A stretch of 25,182 nt of DNA from UBA969 sp041694635 (GTDB lineage: Bacteria > Planctomycetota > Planctomycetia > Gemmatales > Gemmataceae): contig JBDNHI010000037.1 in the NCBI GenBank assembly GCA_041694635.1, positions 1 through 25,182 of the forward strand, given 5' to 3'. Below are positions 1 through 8,109 of this stretch, piece after piece. Under the pieces are notes generated by a model, which saw only the letters and a list, made by a program, of their open reading frames with translations, made no database searches and was not told the DNA's origin. The first letter of the stretch is position 1. Every line of letters begins with the position of its first letter. Made by a program: the position numbers and the translations under genes.

Positions 1-641
1 CCCGTATTAGCAATACCCCGGCCTAAAAATGCTCTAGGTTCCTTCGCATCTTGCTCAAGTGCCTTAGTAAAGTCGACTATCGCTTCCGCATATTTATTAG
101 TAGAAACCTGTACATTTCCACGCCCAAGGTAAGCTTCTGCATACTTAGGGTTTATTTCAATCGCTTTATTAAAATCAGCCAAAGCTTCTGGCATTTTATT
201 TGCTATTTTAGTCTGAGCATTTCCCCTGCCTCCAAAAGCATCTGCAAGCTTTGGATTGATTTCTATTGCCTTGGTGAAGTCGATTATTGCTTCCGCATAT
301 TTATTAGTAGAAACCTGCACATTTCCACGACCAAGGTAAGCTTCTGCATACTTAGGATTAAGTTCAATCGCTTTATTAAAATCGGCAAGTGCCTCGGGCA
401 ATTTATTAAGACCTGTTGCGTTAATAATGCCCCGGGTATAATGAGGTTCTGCAAACTTAGGGTTAAGCATAATTGCCTTAGCCAAATGAACTAATGCACC
501 GGGAAAATCTTTTTTAACTACAGATTCTAATCCAAGTTTATATGATTTATCTGCATCTGCTTTAGCATCCTGCCCGTTAGAACTAGATGAGAAAACAAAT
601 AAGCAAAACAAAACTCCAAAGCTGAAAACTCTGGCAACCAT
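1..641 (-). CDS. Secreted tetratricopeptide-repeat (TPR) protein, C-terminus beyond window edge
   Basis: The frame is open on the minus strand from an ATG at 641-639 to the left edge, about 213 codons. The start is supported by an AGGTG ribosome-binding site six bases upstream. The first 20 or so residues (MVARVFSFGVLFCLFVFSSS) look like a signal peptide. Five or more TPR units follow. They alternate between 34 and 35 residues and carry the TPR pattern with recurring NPKxA(E/D)A and (D/N)FxKAIE motifs. TPR units form helical scaffolds for protein-protein contacts, so this is probably a periplasmic or exported scaffold; its partner cannot be told. Two neighbouring two-unit blocks are nearly identical in DNA with a 207-base period, which points to recent internal duplication. 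It is divergent from mtnB and there is no sign that the two are functionally linked. The C-terminus is missing, so other domains may follow. Confidence 0.85.
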   Translation of the reverse strand, partial: MVARVFSFGVLFCLFVFSSSSNGQDAKADADKSYKLGLESVVKKDFPGALVHLAKAIMLNPKFAEPHYTRGIINATGLNKLPEALADFNKAIELNPKYAEAYLGRGNVQVSTNKYAEAIIDFTKAIEINPKLADAFGGRGNAQTKIANKMPEALADFNKAIEINPKYAEAYLGRGNVQVSTNKYAEAIVDFTKALEQDAKEPRAFLGRGIANT

Positions 642-957
642 TTTGCACCTATTTAATTTAAGATTAATATAAAACCCAGAATTTAGATTAAACCAGTAAC
701 TTGACCTTGTAAAGACAATATAACATTAAGGTTATTTTAGATGATTTATAAACACATAAAATTAAGTTTTTAGGCAAGGTGCAGTTTGAACCATAAACGA
801 ATTAATTTAAAAGATTTATCAAATATAAAACCAACAAAACAGCTTTTCTTCATAATCAACAAAACCATTTATATTTCATTGTCATTTCTTTTGATTTTTA
901 AATTAAATATCCATAAAATAATATTGTTAATTTTATTTAATTGAAGGCTGAATACTT
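642..957. other. AT-rich divergent intergenic region
   Basis: This 316-base stretch separates the divergent TPR gene and mtnB, so both promoters should lie here. It is very AT-rich with many A and T runs. AT-rich -10-like hexamers occur around 915-930 for mtnB, but nothing stands out from the background. A GAAGG at about 942-946 is a plausible, somewhat distant ribosome-binding site for mtnB. I see no gene, strong hairpin or repeat. Confidence 0.5.
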
Positions 958-1656
958 ATGAAAAAAGTTATTAAAGAAACATCAGAAAAAAAGAAGAAAA
1001 TCATTCCTCTTTCTAAAGAAAATACTGGAAAAGATTGCAAAAAGGCTAAAGCCAAAATCATTTCTTTAGGCAAACAATTCCACCGCAGAGGGTGGTCGCT
1101 AGCTACCAGTAGTAATTACAGTGCGCTTATTTCTAGAAAACCCTACCAACTATTAATCACCGCAAGTGGCAAGCATAAAGGAGGACTCGGCAATAGCGAT
1201 TTCCTTCTTATAAACGAAAAAGGAAACTCAATCGATGAAACAGAAGAAAAACCCTCTGCCGAAACAGCCCTCCACTTAATGCTTACTTCTAAAGAAAATA
1301 TAAATTCGGTACTTCATGTTCATTCGGTGTGGGGAACGCTATTATCAGAAAAGTTTAGTGCCACGGGCGGTTTCTGGCTGGAAGGGTACGAAATGTTAAA
1401 AGGCTTATCAGGTATAAAAAGCCACGAAAGCAGAATTTGGATCGATATTTACCCAAACAGCCAAGACATTAACACTCTTGCTAAAAAAGTTAATGAAAAA
1501 ACTTTTGCTCATAAAGATTATGTTCCCTTTGGTTTCTTAATTCGGAAACACGGGCTATACGCTTGGGGTTCCAGTTTAGAAGAAGCGCAACGGCATACAG
1601 AAACCTTAGAATTTCTTTTTGAGGTTACAGGGCGAAGTTTATTGCTTCAAGACTAA
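958..1656 (+). CDS. mtnB: Methylthioribulose-1-phosphate dehydratase
   Basis: This class II aldolase/adducin-fold enzyme dehydrates 5-methylthioribulose-1-phosphate to the diketo intermediate of the methionine salvage pathway, in the cytoplasm. The aldolase-II core starts near residue 33. It contains the GKHKGGLGNSDF substrate-binding stretch (71-82) and the zinc motif H120-V-H122-S. A conserved C-terminal HGLYAWG segment supplies the third zinc histidine. The protein has 232 residues, longer than the usual 205-210, because of a lysine-rich N-terminal extension of about 25 residues. No later ATG fits the fold, so the extension is probably real. It is first in an operon with mtnD (38-base gap) and mtnC, which confirms the pathway. 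mtnA, mtnK and mtnN are not in this window. Confidence 0.93.
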   Translation: MKKVIKETSEKKKKIIPLSKENTGKDCKKAKAKIISLGKQFHRRGWSLATSSNYSALISRKPYQLLITASGKHKGGLGNSDFLLINEKGNSIDETEEKPSAETALHLMLTSKENINSVLHVHSVWGTLLSEKFSATGGFWLEGYEMLKGLSGIKSHESRIWIDIYPNSQDINTLAKKVNEKTFAHKDYVPFGFLIRKHGLYAWGSSLEEAQRHTETLEFLFEVTGRSLLLQD

Positions 1657-1694
1657 TAGTAAAAGTATAACGAATAATTTAAAAGGAGAATAAA

Positions 1695-2264
1695 ATGGCA
1701 GTTGTATTAATACCAGATGAAAACAGGGCTTTAAAAACCGAGAAAGAAATACAAGATTTCATTAATCCCCATGGAATCTTTTACGAAAAATGGCCTCTTG
1801 GAGAACGGGTTAACCCAGATGCAGACCCCGATACCATTCTAAAAGCTTACGAACCAGAAATCGAAGTGCTTAAGAAAAAAGGAGGCTATGTTGTTGCAGA
1901 TGTTATGAATGTAACACCCGATACGCCAAACCTTGACGAATTGATGGCGAAGTTCAAAAGCGAGCACACTCATTCTGAAGATGAAGTTAGATTTATTTTA
2001 AAAGGGAAAGGCCTTTTTCATATTCATCCAAAAACTGGCCCAGTTTTTGCAATTCAAGTTGAAGCTGGGGATCTTATCAATGTACCTATGGGGACCAAGC
2101 ATTGGTTTGGATTATGTGAAGACCGAATGATTCGAGCGATTAGATTATTTCAAGATAAAGCAGGTTGGACGCCTCATTACATCGAAGGAGGAGTTCATAG
2201 CAATTATGCTCCATTATGCTGGGGCCCCACCTACCTAACTGGTTCGGGGGAAATGGAACCTTAG
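1695..2264 (+). CDS. mtnD: Acireductone dioxygenase
   Basis: This cupin-fold metalloenzyme converts the acireductone of methionine salvage to the 2-oxoacid precursor of methionine plus formate (Fe form) or to an off-pathway product (Ni form). Its 189 residues match the family length. The metal ligands are visible as H91-x-H93-x3-E97, with the fourth, H136, in the GTKHWFG motif. A GGAG ribosome-binding site lies seven bases before the ATG. The family and the neighbouring mtnB and mtnC leave little doubt. The bound metal cannot be told from sequence. Only eight bases separate its stop from the mtnC start, so the two are cotranscribed and probably translationally coupled. Confidence 0.95.
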   Translation: MAVVLIPDENRALKTEKEIQDFINPHGIFYEKWPLGERVNPDADPDTILKAYEPEIEVLKKKGGYVVADVMNVTPDTPNLDELMAKFKSEHTHSEDEVRFILKGKGLFHIHPKTGPVFAIQVEAGDLINVPMGTKHWFGLCEDRMIRAIRLFQDKAGWTPHYIEGGVHSNYAPLCWGPTYLTGSGEMEP

Positions 2265-2272
2265 TTATCTTT

Positions 2273-2995
2273 ATGAATTTAGAATCGATTCAAGTAATAC
2301 TGCTAGACATCGAAGGAACAACTTCTGCAATTGATTTTGTGCATAGCACAATGTTTAAGTACGCACGCGATCATTTGCAAGAATTTTTGGAAGCCACCTT
2401 CGAAGAACAAGAAACTACTTCTGCTATTCAATTATTGGCTATCAACGAAGAATATAATTCCCTTAATCATTTTCTTGATGGTTTTTTAACCCGAGATGAG
2501 AAAATTACCCGCGTGGTTACAATCGCTACCCAACGAATGCTTGAAGATAGCAAAGCAACTGGTTTAAAGGCGCTTCAAGGAATGGTATGGAAAAAAGGGT
2601 TTGAGAGTAGAGAACTAAAAGGTCATATCTACGAGGATGTGCCGATAGCTTTTAAGCGTTGGAAAAGCTTAAATAAGATCATTGCAATTTATTCTTCGGG
2701 CAGCATTTTAGCTCAAAAAATTTATTTTGCAAATACCACGCACGGAAACCTTGGTCAATATATTTGCCATTATTTTGACACCACCTCTGGGCCAAAGCGA
2801 GAGCCATTAAGTTACCAAAACATAACCGACGCCTTAAAACTTAATGCTAGTGAAATTCTTTTTCTTTCGGATATCAGCGAAGAGTTAGATGCAGCTAAAG
2901 CTGCAAAAATGCAAACAGGATTAGTAGTTAGGCCAGGAAATAAACCTTCTAGCAACAATGTTCATTATTCATTTGCAGATTTTTCTAACATTTAA
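2273..2995 (+). CDS. mtnC: Enolase-phosphatase E1 (acireductone synthase)
   Basis: This HAD-superfamily enzyme enolises the diketo intermediate and then dephosphorylates it, giving the acireductone used by MtnD. From the ATG at 2273 it has 240 residues, normal for the family. HAD motif I is D12-x-E14-G-T-T, motif II is the SSGS segment near residue 140, and the C-terminal FLSDISEELDAAK segment supplies the motif IV aspartate. A longer frame opens at 2216 inside mtnD, but its first 19 codons are unlike the family, so 2273 is preferred. There is no strong ribosome-binding site at that start, consistent with coupling to mtnD eight bases upstream. Its stop is three bases from the convergent glmS stop, and I see no terminator hairpin between them. 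Confidence 0.93.
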   Translation: MNLESIQVILLDIEGTTSAIDFVHSTMFKYARDHLQEFLEATFEEQETTSAIQLLAINEEYNSLNHFLDGFLTRDEKITRVVTIATQRMLEDSKATGLKALQGMVWKKGFESRELKGHIYEDVPIAFKRWKSLNKIIAIYSSGSILAQKIYFANTTHGNLGQYICHYFDTTSGPKREPLSYQNITDALKLNASEILFLSDISEELDAAKAAKMQTGLVVRPGNKPSSNNVHYSFADFSNI

Positions 2996-2998
2996 AAT

Positions 2999-4852
2999 TT
3001 ATTCTACCGTAACGCTTTTAGCAAGGTTTCTTGGCTTATCAACATCGCAACCTCGAAGTAATGCCATATGGTAAGCAAAAAGTTGCATAGGGATATTGCT
3101 AACAATTGGTTGAAGGAATTCGGCAACTTTAGGAACAACGATAACTTCATCAGCTCTTTTTGAAAGCTCTGAGATTCTTTCGGAAGCGACCGCTATAATG
3201 ATACCCCCCCTAGCTTTTACTTCTTCAAGGTTACTCATTACTTTGTTGAACATAGGCCCGCGCGAAACTAAAAAGACACAAGGGGTATCACGATCCACCA
3301 GAGCAATAGGCCCGTGTTTCATTTCAGCGGCGGGGTATCCTTCAGCATGAATATAACTAATTTCTTTCATTTTTAAAGCGGCTTCAAGTGCAACAGGATA
3401 AAGATATTGCCTACCCATAAAAATAACTTGTGGCGAATTATAAAAGCGTGATGCAAGTTCTCGCATCTGTGATTCACTTGCAAGAACATTTTTTACTGCT
3501 TGAGGAAGTTCCTTAAGTGATTCAACGACCTGTGCCCCTTGCATAGCAGAAAGATGCCTCATTCTTCCCAAATGAAGCGCAAGCATAGCAAGCACAGCAA
3601 CCTGATTTGAAAAGGCCTTAGTGCTGGCAACACCAATTTCTTGTCCTGCGTGCAGATAAACACCGCCATCTGCTTCCCGAGCAATCGTGCTACCAACTAC
3701 ATTACAGACAGCAAGTGATGGTATTCCCTTAAGCTTTGACTCCCGAATTGCTGCAAGTGTATCTGCGGTTTCCCCTGATTGCGTAATGCCGATGACTATT
3801 GTGTTACGACCAAGAGGTGAATTACGGTAACGAAACTCGGATGCGTATTCGACTTCAACTGGTATACGGGCCAATTCTTCAATGAGATATTCACCTACTA
3901 AAGCAGCATGATAACTTGTACCACACCCGGTAAGGATAATCCGTTCGACATTTCGGAGTTGTTTACGATCGAGGTTAAGGCCACCAAAATGAGAGGTCCA
4001 TTCATCTTCATCTAGCCTACCTCTAAGGGCATTTTCTAGGGCCTCGGGTTGTTCATAAATTTCCTTGAGCATAAAATGGCTATAGCCGGCTTTATCGCAA
4101 GAATAAGAATCGTGAAAGAGGGGTTCGATAATCGGCTTAATATTTACCTGATCCATATCAACGATGGTCCAAGAATCTGGAGTGAGCACACAAAGTTGTC
4201 GGTCATCAAGATAAATAGCACGGTTAGAAAAACCAACCAAAGCACTTGGATCGCTTGCAAGAAAATGCTCCCCTTCGGCCAAACCTAAAACCAAGGGACT
4301 TCCTAACCTTGAACCTATCACTACTCCGGGAAAAAGCGGACAAATTAAGGCAATCCCATAAGTGCCTTTAACCATAGTTAGAGCAGCAATTACAGCATCG
4401 ACAAGTTGGTTTACTGTCGGATTATTTCCAGAGTGTTTTTCAAAATGATGTGTAATCAAATGGGCTAGCACTTCGGTATCAGTATCGCTAGCAAAGGAAA
4501 AGCCTTGATCTTCCAAAAAAACCTTCAGGGAGGAATAGTTTTCGATCACCCCATTGTGTACCAGAGCTAGGGTGGAATTTCCCCCTATATGGGGATGTGC
4601 ATTTGCATCGGTGGCTGGGCCGTGAGTAGCCCAACGCGTATGAGAAATACCAGTATTTCCTGGTGCGGGGTTATCTTTAATTACCTGAGCAAGATTATTA
4701 ATCTTTCCCGCTTTTTTACGAATATGAAGCAAACCTAAGTGCGAGGTTGCAAGCCCAGCACTATCGTAACCACGATATTCCAGCCTTTGAAGGGCTGGAA
4801 TTAAAACAAGTTCAGCAATTTTGCTACCTGTATAACCAAAAATTCCACACAT
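2999..4852 (-). CDS. glmS: Glutamine-fructose-6-phosphate aminotransferase (isomerizing)
   Basis: GlmS makes glucosamine-6-phosphate from fructose-6-phosphate and glutamine, the first committed step to UDP-GlcNAc for cell envelope precursors. The N-terminal class II amidotransferase domain begins MCGIFGY, with C2 as the nucleophile after Met removal. It is followed by two SIS sugar-isomerase domains (roughly residues 295-430 and 465-600, including the SGETADT signature) and the conserved ending DVDKPRNLAKSVTVE. The 617 residues match the family. A GC-rich hairpin sits directly at the ribosome-binding site and is listed separately. I see no sign of the glmS ribozyme of Firmicutes, and the 135-base gap upstream is too short for its core. 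Confidence 0.97.
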   Translation of the reverse strand: MCGIFGYTGSKIAELVLIPALQRLEYRGYDSAGLATSHLGLLHIRKKAGKINNLAQVIKDNPAPGNTGISHTRWATHGPATDANAHPHIGGNSTLALVHNGVIENYSSLKVFLEDQGFSFASDTDTEVLAHLITHHFEKHSGNNPTVNQLVDAVIAALTMVKGTYGIALICPLFPGVVIGSRLGSPLVLGLAEGEHFLASDPSALVGFSNRAIYLDDRQLCVLTPDSWTIVDMDQVNIKPIIEPLFHDSYSCDKAGYSHFMLKEIYEQPEALENALRGRLDEDEWTSHFGGLNLDRKQLRNVERIILTGCGTSYHAALVGEYLIEELARIPVEVEYASEFRYRNSPLGRNTIVIGITQSGETADTLAAIRESKLKGIPSLAVCNVVGSTIAREADGGVYLHAGQEIGVASTKAFSNQVAVLAMLALHLGRMRHLSAMQGAQVVESLKELPQAVKNVLASESQMRELASRFYNSPQVIFMGRQYLYPVALEAALKMKEISYIHAEGYPAAEMKHGPIALVDRDTPCVFLVSRGPMFNKVMSNLEEVKARGGIIIAVASERISELSKRADEVIVVPKVAEFLQPIVSNIPMQLFAYHMALLRGCDVDKPRNLAKSVTVE

Positions 4853-4858
4853 AATTTA

Positions 4859-4887
4859 CCCCCACGATGAGACTATAATTCTGGGGG
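4859..4887 (-). promoter_or_regulatory. Hairpin overlapping the glmS ribosome-binding site
   Basis: Read on the minus strand, CCCCCA (4887-4882 region) pairs perfectly with TGGGGG (4864-4859) across a 17-base loop. The GGGGG arm lies six bases before the glmS ATG, where a ribosome-binding site should be. Folding would therefore cover the site. Translational control is an inference; a six-base GC-rich match could also be chance. Confidence 0.4.
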
Positions 4888-4987
4888 AAGAGTAGCAGAA
4901 ATGGCAAGAATAAATCTAGACTAAGCCAGCAACCTAAAGATAGGGGTAATAGCTAAGCCTGAGTGACATAATATTTGAAAGAAGTCT

Positions 4988-6304
4988 TTATTTCGAGGGG
5001 ATTCCCAAGCCTTTGCGGATTTCTATCTCTAGTTCTTTCAACTGCCTTGGGTCGACACCTTCATCTTTTTGGTTTCTCCAGACGATATTTCCTTCTTCAT
5101 CAAGCAGAACCAAAGTAGGAAAACTCGTGACATCAAATTGGGTGCGAACGGGGCAAGGTTCTGGACCAGAACCGCCAAACAAAGAGTTATAATTCATATG
5201 GTACCTAGCACGAATGGGCCTTACTTTATTTACTTGCTCTTCAGGGGTCCCTTTTTCGTAAGCAATCCCAACGACTTCAAGGCCGTAAGTTTTATACCTT
5301 CTCTGAAGTTCTACAATATGTGGAATTGCTTGAAGACAAGGGCCACAGGAACTAAACCAAAAATCGAGTAAGACCATTCTGCCTGACTTGTTTTTCTTGT
5401 AATCCCAAACCTGACCATTCATGTCATAAAGTGCAAAGTTTTCGAGCTTTTGACCGACCAATACACAAGCGGGAACGGGCGATGCAAGCGATGGGAAATT
5501 ATTCGCTCCATAACCACCCAACTGATTAGCATTGTTTGAAGGATTAATTGAAATTACACCACCAATTTGAGGTAAGGAAGGTGGCACAGGTATAGAAAAG
5601 CCGCCTTGTTCATTTGTACGAGGAGGAATAGAAAGGATGGCCCCGGGGAACGAAGCACTGGCAAAACCATCTTTTGCTATACGATCTGCATTAGGCAAAG
5701 AAGTAGTACTGGCAGGTGCATTATTATTTTCAGAAGTTGCCTCAGCAGTTTTAGGCTTATCAATAGTAGCTGGGGCAGAAGGGTCGTTTTTGTTTTGCCC
5801 ATCTTGCGCAGCAGGAAAAGCTCCCACCTCTTCTTTTACAAAAATCGAAACCCTTGGATTTGGAGGGGTGGCAAGAATGGTACCTGTATAGAACTTTTCT
5901 CCATCCTTAACCCTTGCAACAAGCTGATAGTTACGACCGGGTTGAAGACCCCTAATGGTGAAGTAACCTTGGGAATCGGCAACAACATCAAACTTGGAAT
6001 CGGGATTGGTTTTCTGCAAATCAACAACCTGAATAATCACACCACTAGGCCTGCGATTATTACGATCCATAACTTGTCCCGCAAGAATTCCACTTGGATT
6101 ACCGGTCGGAGCATTTGAAGAAATATTTTTGTTAGAAGCCGCTGAATTATTTGAAAAGTCATTTTTAGGATCGGGCTTTTTTTGAAAGAAACCAAAGGGG
6201 GAATTCCCCGAAGATGAATCCTTTAAATCTGATTTATTCCCCGTGGAATTACAACCACTGAGGCAGAAAACCAGCAATAAAGAAGCAATGGTATATCGAA
6301 ACAC
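4988..6304 (-). CDS. TlpA-like thioredoxin-fold lipoprotein with carboxypeptidase-regulatory-like domain
   Basis: This is an exported thiol-disulfide protein of 438 residues. A short signal peptide ends in lipobox LSGC with the lipidated cysteine at C18. A polar Ser/Asn/Pro-rich linker runs to about residue 70, and a beta-sandwich resembling the carboxypeptidase regulatory domain spans about 72-158 (GILAGQVMD... GYFTIRGLQPG). A second low-complexity linker follows to about 275. The C-terminal thioredoxin/AhpC-TSA domain has the redox motif C320-G-P-C323 and the cis-proline P396. The family typically reduces or oxidises envelope thiols; the true substrate is unknown. The gene lies 135 bases upstream of glmS on the same strand, but nothing ties their functions together. 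Modular lipoproteins of this build are common in planctomycetes. Confidence 0.85.
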   Translation of the reverse strand: MFRYTIASLLLVFCLSGCNSTGNKSDLKDSSSGNSPFGFFQKKPDPKNDFSNNSAASNKNISSNAPTGNPSGILAGQVMDRNNRRPSGVIIQVVDLQKTNPDSKFDVVADSQGYFTIRGLQPGRNYQLVARVKDGEKFYTGTILATPPNPRVSIFVKEEVGAFPAAQDGQNKNDPSAPATIDKPKTAEATSENNNAPASTTSLPNADRIAKDGFASASFPGAILSIPPRTNEQGGFSIPVPPSLPQIGGVISINPSNNANQLGGYGANNFPSLASPVPACVLVGQKLENFALYDMNGQVWDYKKNKSGRMVLLDFWFSSCGPCLQAIPHIVELQRRYKTYGLEVVGIAYEKGTPEEQVNKVRPIRARYHMNYNSLFGGSGPEPCPVRTQFDVTSFPTLVLLDEEGNIVWRNQKDEGVDPRQLKELEIEIRKGLGIPSK

Positions 6305-6607
6305 AGACGGGCACCTCTTCCCTTACGATGCGCCCTACCTCGAGCGTTTTGCATCCGTGCCAGCGTGTGGGAAACTATCCAACCTATATTGTTTGAAACC
6401 TCTAAAGTCTTTTTTTAAAATAAAAAGACTATCCCCAAACCTACTGAATGACTCTTACCCCCTAGTAAGAGTTGGTCAAGGTGATTCTTGAATAGATTTT
6501 TACAAAATAGAATTGAAAACAGGAAATGTGTCGTCAAAAGCAGAAAGACAGGAGCATTAAGCAACTCCTGTCTTTCTGCTATATCCCGAATCACTTATCT
6601 AGCCTAA
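6305..6607. other. Intergenic region with two hairpins
   Basis: This 303-base gap lies between two minus-strand genes, the LarA-like gene to the right (upstream) and the thioredoxin lipoprotein to the left. It holds the 16-bp hairpin at 6539-6580 and a second perfect inverted repeat, ACTCTTAC / GTAAGAGT at 6451-6458 / 6465-6472, with a six-base loop. The second repeat could be an operator or a structure in the lipoprotein leader. Short plus-strand open frames here have no recognisable content. Confidence 0.5.
6539..6580 (-). terminator. Strong 16-bp hairpin, probable terminator of the LarA-like gene
   Basis: AGCAGAAAGACAGGAG (6539-6554) and CTCCTGTCTTTCTGCT (6565-6580) form a perfect 16-bp stem with a ten-base loop. 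On the minus strand it follows the LarA-like stop (6608) by 27 bases. Only four Ts follow the stem on that strand, so as an intrinsic terminator it is unusual: long stem, short T-tract. Confidence 0.6.
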
Positions 6608-7906
6608 CTAATGTGGAAGAAAAGTCCTTCTACCTTGGACACTCTGAGGAAAAAGCTGTTTTTGATTTAAATTGGACGCTTTATCAAAAGGGAGTTCACA
6701 CGATTTGCCCGCAATTTCAAGATTTTTGTTGGCTATAACATCGTTTAGCATTGGAGCAGAAACATAAAGCTCAGCAAGCTCGAGGGTATTTGGTATCACC
6801 ACCATACGAATGGCATCGAAATTAGGCTGCCAACAGGTTTCAATCCCTGTTTTTATACACTCGAGGTCATTGGGGAAAGCCAAAGGCAACTTTGATCGCA
6901 ATAAAAAACAAGCGGTTAAGTTGTTCATACGAAATGGAACCTGATCAATCGACGCAAGCAGTTTATCGGTCGTTAGGTCAGCGATACCTACCCCTGTGCC
7001 ATTACCGTGGCTTTCGGGAGAAAGATCAAGGGCGCACATACGAATGATTTTTGGAGATTCAAAATCGTTCTGCCCTTCAATTAGGAGCCTACCAACCACA
7101 TTAGGATCGATACCCGAACCACTATAATTCTTGCCAATTTCTCCAACAACAAGCAGGTCGATATCGTGAAAAGGAAGCTTGCCCATTAATTCCCTAGCTT
7201 GGTCAAGAAGAACCGGCTCAACTTTCATTAAATTGTTGGAGGCAACAAATTGAAGCTTTGCAGTACGCTCGTGAGCATTTTCGAGTACAGCTAAGCCACC
7301 CAAGAACTTGGTTTTTTCGAGAATAACCTTGGCAGTTTCGGGGAGCATATCCCGAAGACCTTTAAAACCCCAGCGATGGTGCTGAGAAGCACCTTCGCGC
7401 TTTCCAAGCCCAATAACAATCATTTTGGCGATGCCGCTTTCAAATTTACCTCGAAAATCGGTATGGGGTTTAATGCGAGAAATCGTAACAACCGCATCTG
7501 CATTAAAGGCGTTCTTATCCCAATAAACAGGTTCATTCCACGAATTATTTCCTAGAACGACTGAATCCATATCTGACTTTACAGTCACACCCAAGTTTTC
7601 TTCAGAGATACCATACTCGGCCAGTAACTCTCGCTGGCCAATAGCATTGGCCCCACCGTGGCTTCCCATTGCAGAAACAATAAAAGGCTTTGCTCCCAAT
7701 TTTTTAAAATAAGCAAGAGTGGCTTTTACGATTGTAGATAGATTGGCAATGCCCCGACTTCCAACCCCAACAGCGACATTATCTCCCGGTTTAATTTTTT
7801 GATGCAAGCCAGAACTCTCCCACTGAGATATTGTTTCAGCCGAGATATCGGTTACCTCAGGTTGAGGAGCAATTTGCTTAATCAAAGTTACTGCTGGGAT
7901 ATGCAC
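6608..7906 (-). CDS. LarA-like (lactate racemase N-terminal / DUF2088-type) protein
   Basis: This 432-residue cytoplasmic protein resembles the lactate-racemase (LarA)/DUF2088 family, whose best-known member is a nickel-pincer enzyme. Conserved-looking segments are AMGSHGGA (79-86), RIKPHTDFRGKFESG (144-158) and GLGKREGAS (166-174), in the order expected for this fold. The start is GTG at 7906-7904, preceded at seven bases by a strong GGAGGT ribosome-binding site. An ATG at 7920 is out of frame. No larB, larC or larE genes, which make the nickel cofactor, are nearby, so true lactate racemase activity is unproven. Planctomycete genomes carry several such paralogues. It is divergent from the LptF/G-like gene across a 203-base gap. 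Confidence 0.75.
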   Translation of the reverse strand: MHIPAVTLIKQIAPQPEVTDISAETISQWESSGLHQKIKPGDNVAVGVGSRGIANLSTIVKATLAYFKKLGAKPFIVSAMGSHGGANAIGQRELLAEYGISEENLGVTVKSDMDSVVLGNNSWNEPVYWDKNAFNADAVVTISRIKPHTDFRGKFESGIAKMIVIGLGKREGASQHHRWGFKGLRDMLPETAKVILEKTKFLGGLAVLENAHERTAKLQFVASNNLMKVEPVLLDQARELMGKLPFHDIDLLVVGEIGKNYSGSGIDPNVVGRLLIEGQNDFESPKIIRMCALDLSPESHGNGTGVGIADLTTDKLLASIDQVPFRMNNLTACFLLRSKLPLAFPNDLECIKTGIETCWQPNFDAIRMVVIPNTLELAELYVSAPMLNDVIANKNLEIAGKSCELPFDKASNLNQKQLFPQSVQGRRTFLPH

Positions 7907-8109
7907 GAAACCACCTCCATAAATAAAATAGATATTAATGGTTATATCAAGAAATAAAGATCGGGGGATTACAAAAAATTTATCCCATCATTTAGGCCCC
8001 TATTTATCCTATCTTTCGTTCAAGTTTTCCTTTAAAGCCGAAGCCTAATCAGGGTATTGACTTAAATTTACAAAACTTGTATCTGCTTATTTGGTAAAGC
8101 TTTGTTTTA

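Noticed and set aside
51..494. 147-codon plus-strand frame at the left edge
   Set aside because: It is the antisense shadow of the TPR repeats; its own apparent repeats mirror those of the real gene.
4853..4987. glmS ribozyme/riboswitch before glmS
   Set aside because: The gap is 135 bases and shows none of the known conserved core; only a small hairpin is present.
5606..6118. 170-codon plus-strand frame
   Set aside because: It lies entirely antisense to the thioredoxin-fold lipoprotein, whose domains are clear; the frame has no recognisable content.
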